Both the position numbers and the translations under genes were made by a program. From Dehalococcoidales bacterium (GTDB lineage: Bacteria; Chloroflexota; Dehalococcoidia; Dehalococcoidales; ARS1013): a stretch of DNA of 7,549 nucleotides. Positions 1 through 5,869 of this stretch are shown in pieces. Location: assembly GCA_030672225.1 (NCBI GenBank), contig DAOVGW010000015.1, forward strand, positions 1 through 7,549, given 5' to 3'. The notes below the pieces were generated by a model. That model was given only the letters and a program-made list of their open reading frames with translations. It ran no database searches and was not told the origin of the DNA. Numbering within the stretch: the first letter of the stretch is position 1; the number at the start of each line of letters is the position of its first letter.

Positions 1-77
1 TGCACAATAAGGCGCGTCAGGAGATGATTACTAAGGAGCTCCTTGACATTACCGGTGGTGCTGCGGCTCTGGCTTAG
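1..77 (+). CDS. atpG: ATP synthase F1 gamma subunit, C-terminal end (partial)
   Basis: Only the last 24 codons and the TAG stop lie in the window; the first full codon begins at base 3. The translation has the pattern NKARQ..IT.ELL.I.GGA.AL, which is the conserved end of the gamma subunit's C-terminal helix, the part of the rotor shaft that inserts into the alpha/beta hexamer. The position directly upstream of atpD, with a 14-base gap, is the standard atpG-atpD order of F1Fo operons. The rest of the gene is outside the window, so its integrity cannot be judged. The identification is firm despite the short length because both the motif and the gene order agree. Confidence 0.93.
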   Translation, partial: HNKARQEMITKELLDITGGAAALA

Positions 78-91
78 GAGAGGGGGTTATT

Positions 92-1609
92 ATGGTTAAA
101 GGCAAAGGGACTCAGGTTAAAGGCAAAGGGACTCAGGTTAAGGGCAAAGGGACTCAGGTTAAGGGCAAAGTGGCTCAGGTTAAGGGCAAAGGGACTCAGG
201 TTAAGGGCAAAGGGACTCAGGTTAAGGGCAAAGTGGCTCAGGTTATCGGGACAGTGGTTGATATAGAGTTTCCCTCTGATAAACTGCCGGCACTTTTTAA
301 TGCTATTGAAATTCCGAGGGACGGCTCAAAGCTAGTGCTTGAAGTCCAGGGGCATGTTGGTAATAACTGGGTGAGATGCCTATCACTGCTGCCGACAGAC
401 GGGCTGGAGCGTGGCGCTGAGGCTATAGATACCGGGGCACCACTTACTGTGCCGGTGGGTAAAGCCACCTTGGGTCGGATTTTCAATGTTATGGGTCAGC
501 CATTAGATAACCTGGGAGCGGTTAAGGCTGATGAGCATTGGGCGATTCATCGGACTCCACCAGCATTTGATGAGCAGGAAACAACTACCCAGATGCTGGA
601 GACAGGCATTAAGGTTATTGACCTTATTACTCCCTTTGTCAAGGGTGGTAAGATAGGTGCCTATGGTGGCGCCGGTGTTGGCAAGACGGTCATCATCATG
701 GAGCTTATCCGTAATATTGCCACTGAGCATGGTGGTTTCTCTGTTTTTGCTGGTGTTGGGGAGAGGTCTCGTGAGGGTAATGACCTGTGGAATGAAATGC
801 GGGAGTCCGGGGTGCTTGATAAGACAGTCTTGGTCTTTGGCCAGATGAACGAGATGCCAGCGGTTCGCCTCCGTGTTGGACTAACCGGCTTGACCATGGC
901 GGAATACTTCCGTGACGAGGAGCGTCAGGATGTTCTGCTGTTTATTGACAATATCTATCGCTATACTCTGGCTGGTATGGAGGTCTCGGCTCTACTGGGG
1001 CGCATGCCCTCAGCAGTAGGCTATCAGCCAACTCTAGCCACAGAAATGGGCGAGCTTCAGGAGAGAATTACCTCAACTAAGCAGGGCTCAATCACCTCTT
1101 TCCAGGCAATCTATGTCCCGGCTGACGATTATACTGACCCCGGCGTGGTGGCCACTTTCGGTCACCTTGACGCTGTTATTGCTCTAGAGAGGTCTCTGTC
1201 TGAGCAGGGTCTGTATCCGGCGGTTGACCCACTGACCTCAACCTCTCGTATCCTTGCCCCTGAATGTGTCGGTGAGGAACACTACAAGACGGCTCGGGAA
1301 GTGCAGCGGGTGCTGCAACGCTATAAAGACCTTCAGGATGTAATCGCTATCCTGGGCATAGAGGAGCTTAGTGAGGAAGATAAACTCACTGTGGCTCGGG
1401 CTCGTAAAGTACAGCGCTTCTTAACCCAGCCCATGTTTGTTACCGAGGTCTTTACCGACAGGCCAGGCAAGTATGTGCCGATAGCTGAAACGGTGCGCGG
1501 CTTTGGAGAGGTACTGGAAGGTAAACATGATGGCTTGCCTGAGCAGGCGTTCTATATGGTAGGCACTATTGATGAGGCGGTGGCGGCAGCCAAGAAGCTG
1601 GAAGGGTAG
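92..1609 (+). CDS. atpD: ATP synthase F1 beta subunit with a heptapeptide-repeat N-terminal extension
   Basis: Catalytic beta subunit of the membrane-bound F1Fo ATP synthase, which makes or hydrolyses ATP in the cytoplasmic F1 head. Visible family motifs: Walker A GGAGVGKT at residues 192-199 (Lys198); the catalytic glutamate in GERSREGNDL (Glu224, 26 residues after the P-loop Lys, as in E. coli); Walker B VLLFIDN with Asp286; GSITSFQAIYVPADDYTDP; YPAVDPL.STSRIL; and an EELSEED version of the DELSEED loop that contacts gamma and epsilon. The 505 residues exceed the usual 460-480 because residues 2-50 are seven tandem heptapeptides (VKGKGTQ or VKGKVAQ). Without six of them the protein would be 463 residues and start MVKGKVAQVIGTVVDIEF, the normal family start. 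The ATG at 92 has a purine-rich AGGAGAGGGGG about 6-11 bases upstream. An in-frame GTG at 233 (MAQVIG...) is an alternative start. Catalytic residues are intact, so the enzyme should be functional. Confidence 0.97.
   Translation: MVKGKGTQVKGKGTQVKGKGTQVKGKVAQVKGKGTQVKGKGTQVKGKVAQVIGTVVDIEFPSDKLPALFNAIEIPRDGSKLVLEVQGHVGNNWVRCLSLLPTDGLERGAEAIDTGAPLTVPVGKATLGRIFNVMGQPLDNLGAVKADEHWAIHRTPPAFDEQETTTQMLETGIKVIDLITPFVKGGKIGAYGGAGVGKTVIIMELIRNIATEHGGFSVFAGVGERSREGNDLWNEMRESGVLDKTVLVFGQMNEMPAVRLRVGLTGLTMAEYFRDEERQDVLLFIDNIYRYTLAGMEVSALLGRMPSAVGYQPTLATEMGELQERITSTKQGSITSFQAIYVPADDYTDPGVVATFGHLDAVIALERSLSEQGLYPAVDPLTSTSRILAPECVGEEHYKTAREVQRVLQRYKDLQDVIAILGIEELSEEDKLTVARARKVQRFLTQPMFVTEVFTDRPGKYVPIAETVRGFGEVLEGKHDGLPEQAFYMVGTIDEAVAAAKKLEG
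95..241 (+). repeat. Seven tandem 21-base units inside the start of atpD
   Basis: Seven perfectly contiguous 21-base units begin at 95, 116, 137, 158, 179, 200 and 221. Each encodes V-K-G-K-[GT/VA]-Q. Only three positions vary: base 6 is A in units 1-2 and G in the rest, and bases 14 and 16 make GGG ACT (Gly-Thr) in units 1, 2, 3, 5, 6 and GTG GCT (Val-Ala) in units 4 and 7. Units 2-4 and 5-7 form a 63-base higher-order repeat that differs at a single base. The last unit continues directly into the normal beta N-terminus (VIGTVVDIEF), so the array looks like an expansion of native atpD codons. Every unit is a multiple of three, so frame is kept. Confidence 0.97.
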
Positions 1610-1689
1610 GGGTTATGAGTTATTTTAGAGGCGATATCAAGAGAGATGAATGGTGTGGAATATAACCTATCAAAAGCAGGTGAACTTGA

Positions 1690-2115
1690 GTGGCAACTCT
1701 AAGGCTTGATATTGTTACTGCGGAACGGGCGGTATATTCTGATGATGTGGATATGGTTATTGCCCCCGGTGTTGAAGGTGAGCTGGGGATTCTGCCACAT
1801 CATACCCCTTTGATGACCATGCTTCAGCCCGGTGAGCTGATAGCCAAGAAGGGCAGCGATGAGTTCAGCTTGGTCGTTTCTGGCGGTTTTCTTGAGGTGC
1901 GACCCGACCGGGTGATAATCTTAGCTGATACTGCTGAGAAGACTGAGGAGATAGATATAGCTCGGGCTGAGGAAGCCAAACGCCGTGCTGAGCAGCACCT
2001 CGCCGAAAAGTATGTGCCCGGAGTAGATGCCGCTCGGGTTGAGGCGGCACTGCGCCGTTCATTGATTCGCCTCAGGGTGGCGAGGAGGCGGAGGAAAAGC
2101 AGACCGGGAATCTAG
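1690..2115 (+). CDS. atpC: ATP synthase F1 epsilon subunit
   Basis: Epsilon subunit of the F1 central stalk, which couples rotation to the Fo ring and can inhibit ATP hydrolysis. At 141 residues it is slightly above the usual 130-140. Residues 1-85 form the N-terminal beta-sandwich (LRLDIVTAERAVYS..VD.V.APG.EGE.GILP.H.PL, typical of the family). Residues 86-136 form the two-helix C-terminal domain, here very rich in Arg. IDIARA at residues 88-93 matches the I/L-D-x-x-R-A motif linked to ATP binding in some bacterial epsilon subunits. The start is GTG, preceded by AGGTG with about 7 bases of spacing; the N-terminus MATLRLDIVTAE fits the family exactly. It follows atpD after an unusually long 80-base gap and ends the operon. 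The basic tail (RRRRKSRPGI) is somewhat longer than typical. Confidence 0.96.
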   Translation: MATLRLDIVTAERAVYSDDVDMVIAPGVEGELGILPHHTPLMTMLQPGELIAKKGSDEFSLVVSGGFLEVRPDRVIILADTAEKTEEIDIARAEEAKRRAEQHLAEKYVPGVDAARVEAALRRSLIRLRVARRRRKSRPGI

Positions 2116-2202
2116 AGCCGTTTTTCAGATGGTCTTGGCAGATTGCAGGCCGATGCGGTGCGGGGGAAAGATAGCTCTCAAAAGGCAAAAACCTGGCCGT
2201 CG

Positions 2203-2236
2203 CAAAATAAAATTCCCCCGGGCTTTAAAACCCCGG
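2203..2236 (-). terminator. Putative intrinsic terminator of the rpsP-khpA operon
   Basis: Reading the minus strand downstream of khpA, a 5-bp GC stem (CCGGG at 2236-2232 pairing with CCCGG at 2222-2218, 9-base loop) is followed by GGG and then a T-rich run (AATTTTATTTT, about 2213-2203). The stem is short but all G-C and could extend into the loop through the TTTAAA palindrome. It lies 36 bases past the khpA stop. The same hairpin read on the plus strand lacks a T-tract, so it is less convincing as a terminator for atpC. The 156-base gap between atpC and khpA shows nothing else I can name. Confidence 0.5.
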
Positions 2237-2271
2237 CTCGTTACCTTGATAAATGACCGTTTGGGGTTATT

Positions 2272-2508
2272 TTAGATAATCTCAAGGTTAACTCTGGTGC
2301 CGGCTTTGGCTGCCTTTACCCGGATTAGGGTGCGCATGGCTTGAGCTATGCGACCCTGCTTGCCGATTATCCTTCCCTTATCTTCATCAGCGACTTGTAA
2401 TTTAAGTATTATGCCTTCTCCTTCTTCTTCCGCTACTTCTTCAGTGACTACCACATCATCGGGTGCGTCAACAAGAGATTTGGCGATGTACTCTATTAGG
2501 TCTCTCAT
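2272..2508 (-). CDS. khpA: KH-domain RNA-binding protein KhpA (YlqC family)
   Basis: Small cytoplasmic single-stranded RNA-binding protein of 78 residues, the usual family length (about 75-85). It starts MRDLIEYIAKSLVDAPDDVVV, the conserved KhpA opening, and carries the KH-fold GxxG loop as IIGKQGR (Gly49-Lys-Gln-Gly52) followed by IAQAMRTLIRVKAAKAG. Residues 22-32 form an acidic stretch (TEEVAEEEGEG). The start ATG overlaps the stop of rpsP (ATGA, 4 bases), so translation is probably coupled. rpsP-khpA is a widespread pair in Gram-positive-type and Chloroflexota genomes, usually followed by rimM and trmD; here those genes do not follow and the operon ends. Known roles in other bacteria involve KhpA/KhpB heterodimers and RNA metabolism; the exact role here is inferred. 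Confidence 0.93.
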   Translation of the reverse strand: MRDLIEYIAKSLVDAPDDVVVTEEVAEEEGEGIILKLQVADEDKGRIIGKQGRIAQAMRTLIRVKAAKAGTRVNLEII

Positions 2509-2774
2509 GTTTTCTCCTTTGTTGCCTTAAACTTTTCCATAATGCCTGCCTTGGTTAGCAGTCTGGCGGCAGTATCTGTTGGTTGAGCTCCGTTCTTTAG
2601 CCAGTACAGTGCCTTTTCTTCATCAATAACCACTGTTTCCGGGTCGGTCAGGGGATTATAATGCCCAATAATGCTAATGAAGCCCCCGTTTCTGGGTGAG
2701 CGGGCATCGGCTATTACTAGCCGATAGCTTGGCTTTTTGGGGGCGCCTACTCTTCGCAGTCTAATCTTTACCAC
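2505..2774 (-). CDS. rpsP: 30S ribosomal protein S16
   Basis: Small-subunit ribosomal protein of 89 residues, the normal size for S16. The sequence MVKIRLRRVGAPKKPSYRLVIADARSPRNGGFI..IGHYNPLTDP is the canonical S16 N-terminal half, and the C-terminal half has EKALYWLKNGAQPTDTA..LL.KAGI. The start codon is GTG at 2774, chosen because the protein must begin with MVKIRL and because an AAGGA element lies 9 bases upstream. It is transcribed divergently from nfi from a strong promoter at 2795-2823, with a predicted leader of only about 14 bases. It overlaps khpA by 4 bases. Its stop is TGA, the only mRNA-terminating TGA among the genes here. No anomaly is seen in the protein. Confidence 0.97.
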   Translation of the reverse strand: MVKIRLRRVGAPKKPSYRLVIADARSPRNGGFISIIGHYNPLTDPETVVIDEEKALYWLKNGAQPTDTAARLLTKAGIMEKFKATKEKT

Positions 2775-2794
2775 TCTTGTTTGTCCTTCTGGTT

Positions 2795-2823
2795 ATTATG
2801 CACTATTACTATCTGGCTGTCAA
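2795..2823 (-). promoter_or_regulatory. Near-consensus sigma-70 promoter for rpsP-khpA
   Basis: On the minus strand a perfect -35 box TTGACA (2823-2818) is separated by exactly 17 bases from a -10 box CATAAT (2800-2795, five of six matching TATAAT). Transcription would begin about seven bases later near 2788 (an A), giving a leader of about 14 bases in which the AAGGA ribosome binding element sits at the very 5' end. Strength and spacing suit a ribosomal protein operon. Confidence 0.85.
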
Positions 2824-2868
2824 CAGCATTTGAGTAGTTAGCTTTTATGTGGCGAAGGTCAAACATAT

Positions 2869-2898
2869 TTGCGGTGAAGCTACTCCGTTCGCTATAAT
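2869..2898 (+). promoter_or_regulatory. Candidate promoter for nfi and downstream genes
   Basis: A perfect TATAAT (2893-2898) is preceded, after an 18-base spacer, by TTGCGG (2869-2874), which keeps the TTG of the -35 consensus. Predicted initiation is near 2905, right at the GTG proposed as the nfi start (2906), so the message might be leaderless. The -35 match is weak, so this is a moderate call. It lies back-to-back with the rpsP promoter. Confidence 0.45.
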
Positions 2899-2905
2899 TG
2901 GGGGT

Positions 2906-3628
2906 GTGAAAATAGAGAGACTACACGATTGGCAGCTTAATATTGACCAGGCTTTGGATATGCAGCGGCGGCTCCAAGTCCAGGTATTCCGAAGTGGGCG
3001 AGTTATCAGTCCGCGCTTTATTGCCGGGGTGGATATTGCCGCCGGTAAGGCTCAAGGAATGGCTCAAGCGGCCGTTGTCGTCTTAAGCTATCCTGGGCTT
3101 AGACTGGTAGAAACGGCAGTAGCTCAAGGGGAACTTGATTTTCCCTATATCCCGGGGCTTCTCTCTTTCAGGGAATCACCCTTAATACTAGCCGCCTGTC
3201 AAAAACTCTCACTCACCCCTGACCTCATTTTGGTTGACGGACAGGGAGTTGCTCACCCCCGACGAATAGGCCTCGCCTGCCACTTAGGGCTTTTCTTGGA
3301 TACGCCGACAATTGGCTGTGCTAAATCCAGTCTCTGTGGCAGCCACCGCCTACCCGGCGATAAACCGGGAAGCTATAGTAAAGTGGTGGACAAGGGTGAG
3401 ATTATAGGAGTGGCTTTACGAACCAGGCTTGGCGTGAAGCCTGTCTATGTTTCCATAGGTCATAAGATTAACCTGGAGAACGCCATCTACTGGGTACTGC
3501 AGTGCTGTGGGGGCTATCGCTTACCGGAACCGACTCGGCTTGCCCATCTAGCGGCCGGGGGAAGCCTTAAGCAGGAAAAAGATTTGGTAGCACCTGAGTT
3601 TAGCTATCAGGGGAATTTATTTAACTAG
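2906..3628 (+). CDS. nfi: Endonuclease V (deoxyinosine 3' endonuclease)
   Basis: DNA repair nuclease that nicks the second phosphodiester bond 3' of deoxyinosine, a product of adenine deamination; cytoplasmic and Mg-dependent. With the GTG at 2906 the protein is 240 residues (family about 210-240). Catalytic residues are all present: Asp43 in AGVDIA, Glu90 in SFRE, Asp111 in VDGQG, His117 in AHPRR. The strand-separating wedge PYIPG (Tyr81) and the EPTRLAH motif near the C-terminus are also present. An in-frame GTG at 2849 would add 19 residues (MAKVKHICGEATPFAIIGG) unlike the family. The 2906 start places the first catalytic Asp at 43, as in Thermotoga maritima EndoV, and follows a TATAAT, so I prefer it. 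No clear Shine-Dalgarno is seen for either start. The tail after EPTRLAH is longer than usual and ends QGNLFN. prfB follows after 21 bases. Confidence 0.94.
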   Translation: MKIERLHDWQLNIDQALDMQRRLQVQVFRSGRVISPRFIAGVDIAAGKAQGMAQAAVVVLSYPGLRLVETAVAQGELDFPYIPGLLSFRESPLILAACQKLSLTPDLILVDGQGVAHPRRIGLACHLGLFLDTPTIGCAKSSLCGSHRLPGDKPGSYSKVVDKGEIIGVALRTRLGVKPVYVSIGHKINLENAIYWVLQCCGGYRLPEPTRLAHLAAGGSLKQEKDLVAPEFSYQGNLFN

Positions 3629-3649
3629 AATAATTTCTGGAGAGGACAG

Positions 3650-4757
3650 ATGCAGGAGCTAAAGGACAAACTAAAAGATTTACAGCAAAGAATCTCTATG
3701 CCACTGGTGCATCTTTGACATTGCGGCCAGGGAAGAGGAAATAACCAGGCTGGAGAAGCTCTCAGCCCAGCCTGAGTTCTGGCTGGACCAGACCGAAGCA
3801 CAGAAGGTTATGCGGCGCTTAGCTGAGACAAAGAAGCTGGTAGATGTATGGCGAGGGCTGGAGAAAGAAGCAACTGACATTAATGAATTAATTTCTTTGG
3901 CGGAGGAGGAAGAGGACGCTTCACTTGAAGCTGAGATTCGGTCTCGTTTAGGCCAGATTGCCTCCCATCTTGATGAACTTGAACTGGAGATGGCTTTTGG
4001 TGGTGAGTATGATGCCAGGAGTGCCATCTTGGCTATTCACGCTGGAGCTGGGGGCACCGAGTCTCAAGATTGGGCGCAGGTATTATTAAGAATGTATCTT
4101 CGTTGGGCCGAGCGCCGTGGTTATCAGGTTGAGGTATTGGATACTTCTCCGGGTGAAGAGGCTGGCATAAAGAGTGCCGTTGTTGAGGTTAGCGGGGAGC
4201 ATGCCTTTGGTTATCTAAAATCGGAGCACGGTGTTCACCGGCTGGTCCGTCTTTCCCCCTTTGATGCTGACCATGCCCGGCATACCTCTTTTGTCCTGGT
4301 GGAGGTGTTGCCTCAAGCCGAGGAAGATGTCAGTATCAAGATAGCGCCTGATGATTTGAAGGTTGAAACGTTCAGGTCCAGCGGGCCTGGGGGACAGCAC
4401 ATGCAGAAGACAAGCAGTGCTGTTAGGCTCATTTACTTGCCAACAGGGCTCACGGTCACCTGCCAGAGTGAGCGTTCTCAGTACCAGAACAAGGAGATTG
4501 CTTTTAGAATTCTAAAAGCTCGTCTACTAAAGCTGGAGCTGGCCAGGAGAAGCGAAGAAAGGGCTAAACTTAAGGGGAAGCGCATAGTTGCTGGTTGGGG
4601 TAACCAGATAAGAAGTTATGTTCTTCATCCATATAAGATGGTAAAAGACCACCGCACTGATTATCAGGCAGGTGATACCGAGGCAGTCCTGGATGGGGAC
4701 CTGGATGGGTTTATCACCGCTTATCTTCGGTCAGGTTTGGGCAGAGAAGATGATTAA
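3650..4757 (+). CDS. prfB: Peptide chain release factor 2, expressed by programmed +1 frameshift
   Basis: RF2 ends translation at UGA and UAA by hydrolysing peptidyl-tRNA on the ribosome. The gene is in two frames: an ATG at 3650 opens 22 codons (MQELKDKLKDLQQRISMPLVHL) ending at an in-frame TGA at 3716-3718; a +1 slip on CTT T continues as DIAAREEEITRLEKL... from 3717 to the TAA at 4755-4757. The joined product is 368 residues, close to the 365 of E. coli RF2. The tripeptide anticodon-like SPF is at residues 202-204 and the catalytic GGQ at 247-249 (context SSGPGGQHMQKTSSAVRL). The ATG has a GGAGAGGA ribosome site 3 bases upstream. The frameshift is the well-known RF2 autoregulation: low RF2 lets the ribosome pause at UGA and shift. 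The stop is therefore not a defect. The 3' end overlaps the next gene by 8 bases. Confidence 0.96.
3704..3719 (+). other. RF2 programmed +1 frameshift site
   Basis: The slippery core CTT TGA C (3713-3719) matches the conserved RF2 site exactly. The three-base spacer is CAT (usually TAT). The upstream SD-like element, usually AGGGGG, is CTGGTG (3704-3709) at the same distance. Its GGTG can pair with CACC of the 16S 3' end, a weaker and shifted pairing compared with the usual one. Confidence 0.93.
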
Positions 4758-5850
4758 GAAGGCTGCTATTTTAGTCCTGGCGATTGGCCTACTGCTGTCA
4801 GTAGTAAGTCCTGTCTCAACTCACGCCCAGACCGAGTTAGCAATACTGGAAAGCTCGGCAACAGCGGAATTCCCTACCCAGCTTAGCTTCAGTCTGTCAA
4901 CCGAAAGCGCGCTAAATATTACTGATATCCGTCTCCACTATCGGGTTGAGCGGGACAGCTTTGCCCGGGTAACCAGTGAGGCCCATATTGAGTTTACCCC
5001 TGATACCAGCGTCACCGCTAGCTGGAGCTGGGACATGAGGAAAACGGGTAGCTTGCCCTCGGGGTCTATTGTGGAGTACTGGTGGAGCGTAGCGGATGCC
5101 GGCGGTAACAGGGTTAGCACAGCTCCGGCTACTGTTCGGTTTGATGATGCTCGCTATTTATGGCAGAGCCTGGCTGAGGGTGAACTAACTCTGTACTGGT
5201 ATCAGGGTGATGATTCCTTTGCCCGGGAGATAATGGCTGCGGCTCAGGATGCACTGGCTCGGTTAGCTGAGGATACCGGAGCTCATCTTACGAAGCCGGT
5301 TAGGCTCTATATCTATGCTAGCGCCCAGGAGCTGCGAGGGGCGATGATTTTCCCTCAGGAATGGGCTGGGGGAGTGGCTTATACTGGATACGGGGTTATC
5401 GCCATTGGCATAGCCCCAAATAATCTTTGGTGGGGTAAGAGAGCAACTGTCCATGAACTGGCGCATCTGGTGACGCACCAGATGACCTTTAACCCCTATA
5501 ATTCCTTGCCTAACTGGCTTAATGAGGGCCTATCCATGTATGCAGAAGGGGAACTGGAAGCAATATATATAAACTATTTAGAACAGGGGGTAGCCGAAAA
5601 CAGCTTTATCTCGGTGCGGAGTCTGGCAAGCCCCTTTTCAGCTTTTGCCGGGCAGACCTATCTTGCCTATGCTCAAAGCTATAGCCTGGTTGAGTTCCTC
5701 ATTGATAGCTATGGACAGGATAAAATGTATGAACTGCTTGGTACCTTTAAGCAGGGTAGTAGCTATGATGGAGCCTTGATGAGGGTTTATGGCTTTGATA
5801 TGGATGGTCTGGACGGCCTGTGGCGGGACTGGGTTGCCCTGAAGTATTAG
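4750..5850 (+). CDS. Secreted HEXXH metallopeptidase-like protein (peptidase MA / gluzincin type)
   Basis: Predicted exported protein of 366 residues. Residues 1-26 form a signal peptide (MIKK, then a hydrophobic core, cleavage likely after THA). Residues about 28-135 look like a beta-rich Ig/fibronectin-like domain (LHYRVERDSFARV, TASWSWDM, IVEYWWSVADAGGN). Residues about 138-366 resemble the peptidase MA domain: HELAH at 235-239 with LNEGLSMYAEG 20 residues later, where Glu259 is the likely third zinc ligand, followed by YLAYAQSYSLVEFLIDSYG. These give a complete gluzincin zinc site, so activity is plausible; the substrate is unknown. The start at ATG 4750 is preferred over an upstream in-frame ATG at 4672 because it begins exactly at the signal peptide and overlaps the prfB stop by 8 bases, suggesting translational coupling. 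A solute-binding protein gene follows 19 bases on. Confidence 0.85.
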   Translation: MIKKAAILVLAIGLLLSVVSPVSTHAQTELAILESSATAEFPTQLSFSLSTESALNITDIRLHYRVERDSFARVTSEAHIEFTPDTSVTASWSWDMRKTGSLPSGSIVEYWWSVADAGGNRVSTAPATVRFDDARYLWQSLAEGELTLYWYQGDDSFAREIMAAAQDALARLAEDTGAHLTKPVRLYIYASAQELRGAMIFPQEWAGGVAYTGYGVIAIGIAPNNLWWGKRATVHELAHLVTHQMTFNPYNSLPNWLNEGLSMYAEGELEAIYINYLEQGVAENSFISVRSLASPFSAFAGQTYLAYAQSYSLVEFLIDSYGQDKMYELLGTFKQGSSYDGALMRVYGFDMDGLDGLWRDWVALKY

Positions 5851-5869
5851 CTATCTGGTATAGAGCTAA

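Noticed and set aside
95..241. The tandem units as a CRISPR array or iteron origin
   Set aside because: The units are strictly contiguous with no spacers, are in frame with atpD and encode the gene's own N-terminal residues, so a coding tandem duplication explains them better.
238..897. Minus-strand and out-of-frame open frames of 60-82 codons within atpD
   Set aside because: They lie entirely under a strongly conserved gene, have no recognisable protein features and no ribosome sites; they are shadows of atpD codon structure.
2116..2271. A small RNA or gene between atpC and khpA
   Set aside because: Only 156 bases, no open frame of note, and the one clear structure is explained as a terminator hairpin of the minus-strand operon.
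2849..2905. Longer N-terminus for endonuclease V from the GTG at 2849
   Set aside because: The added residues do not resemble the family, no ribosome site precedes them, a TATAAT lies inside the stretch, and the shorter form places the catalytic Asp at the usual position 43.
3650..3718. prfB as a pseudogene broken by an early TGA, with a shorter gene starting at 3810
   Set aside because: CTTTGAC at codons 22-23 is the known RF2 programmed frameshift site; both sides join into a full-length RF2 with SPF and GGQ intact.
3680..4027. Minus-strand 115-codon open frame, rich in serine, opposite prfB
   Set aside because: It is antisense to conserved RF2 coding sequence, and its serine runs simply mirror Glu/Ala-rich codons of the RF2 coiled-coil region.
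4672..4749. Upstream in-frame ATG extending the peptidase by 26 residues
   Set aside because: The extra residues lie within prfB coding sequence in another frame and would bury the signal peptide; the ATG at 4750 begins exactly at MIKK and the hydrophobic core.
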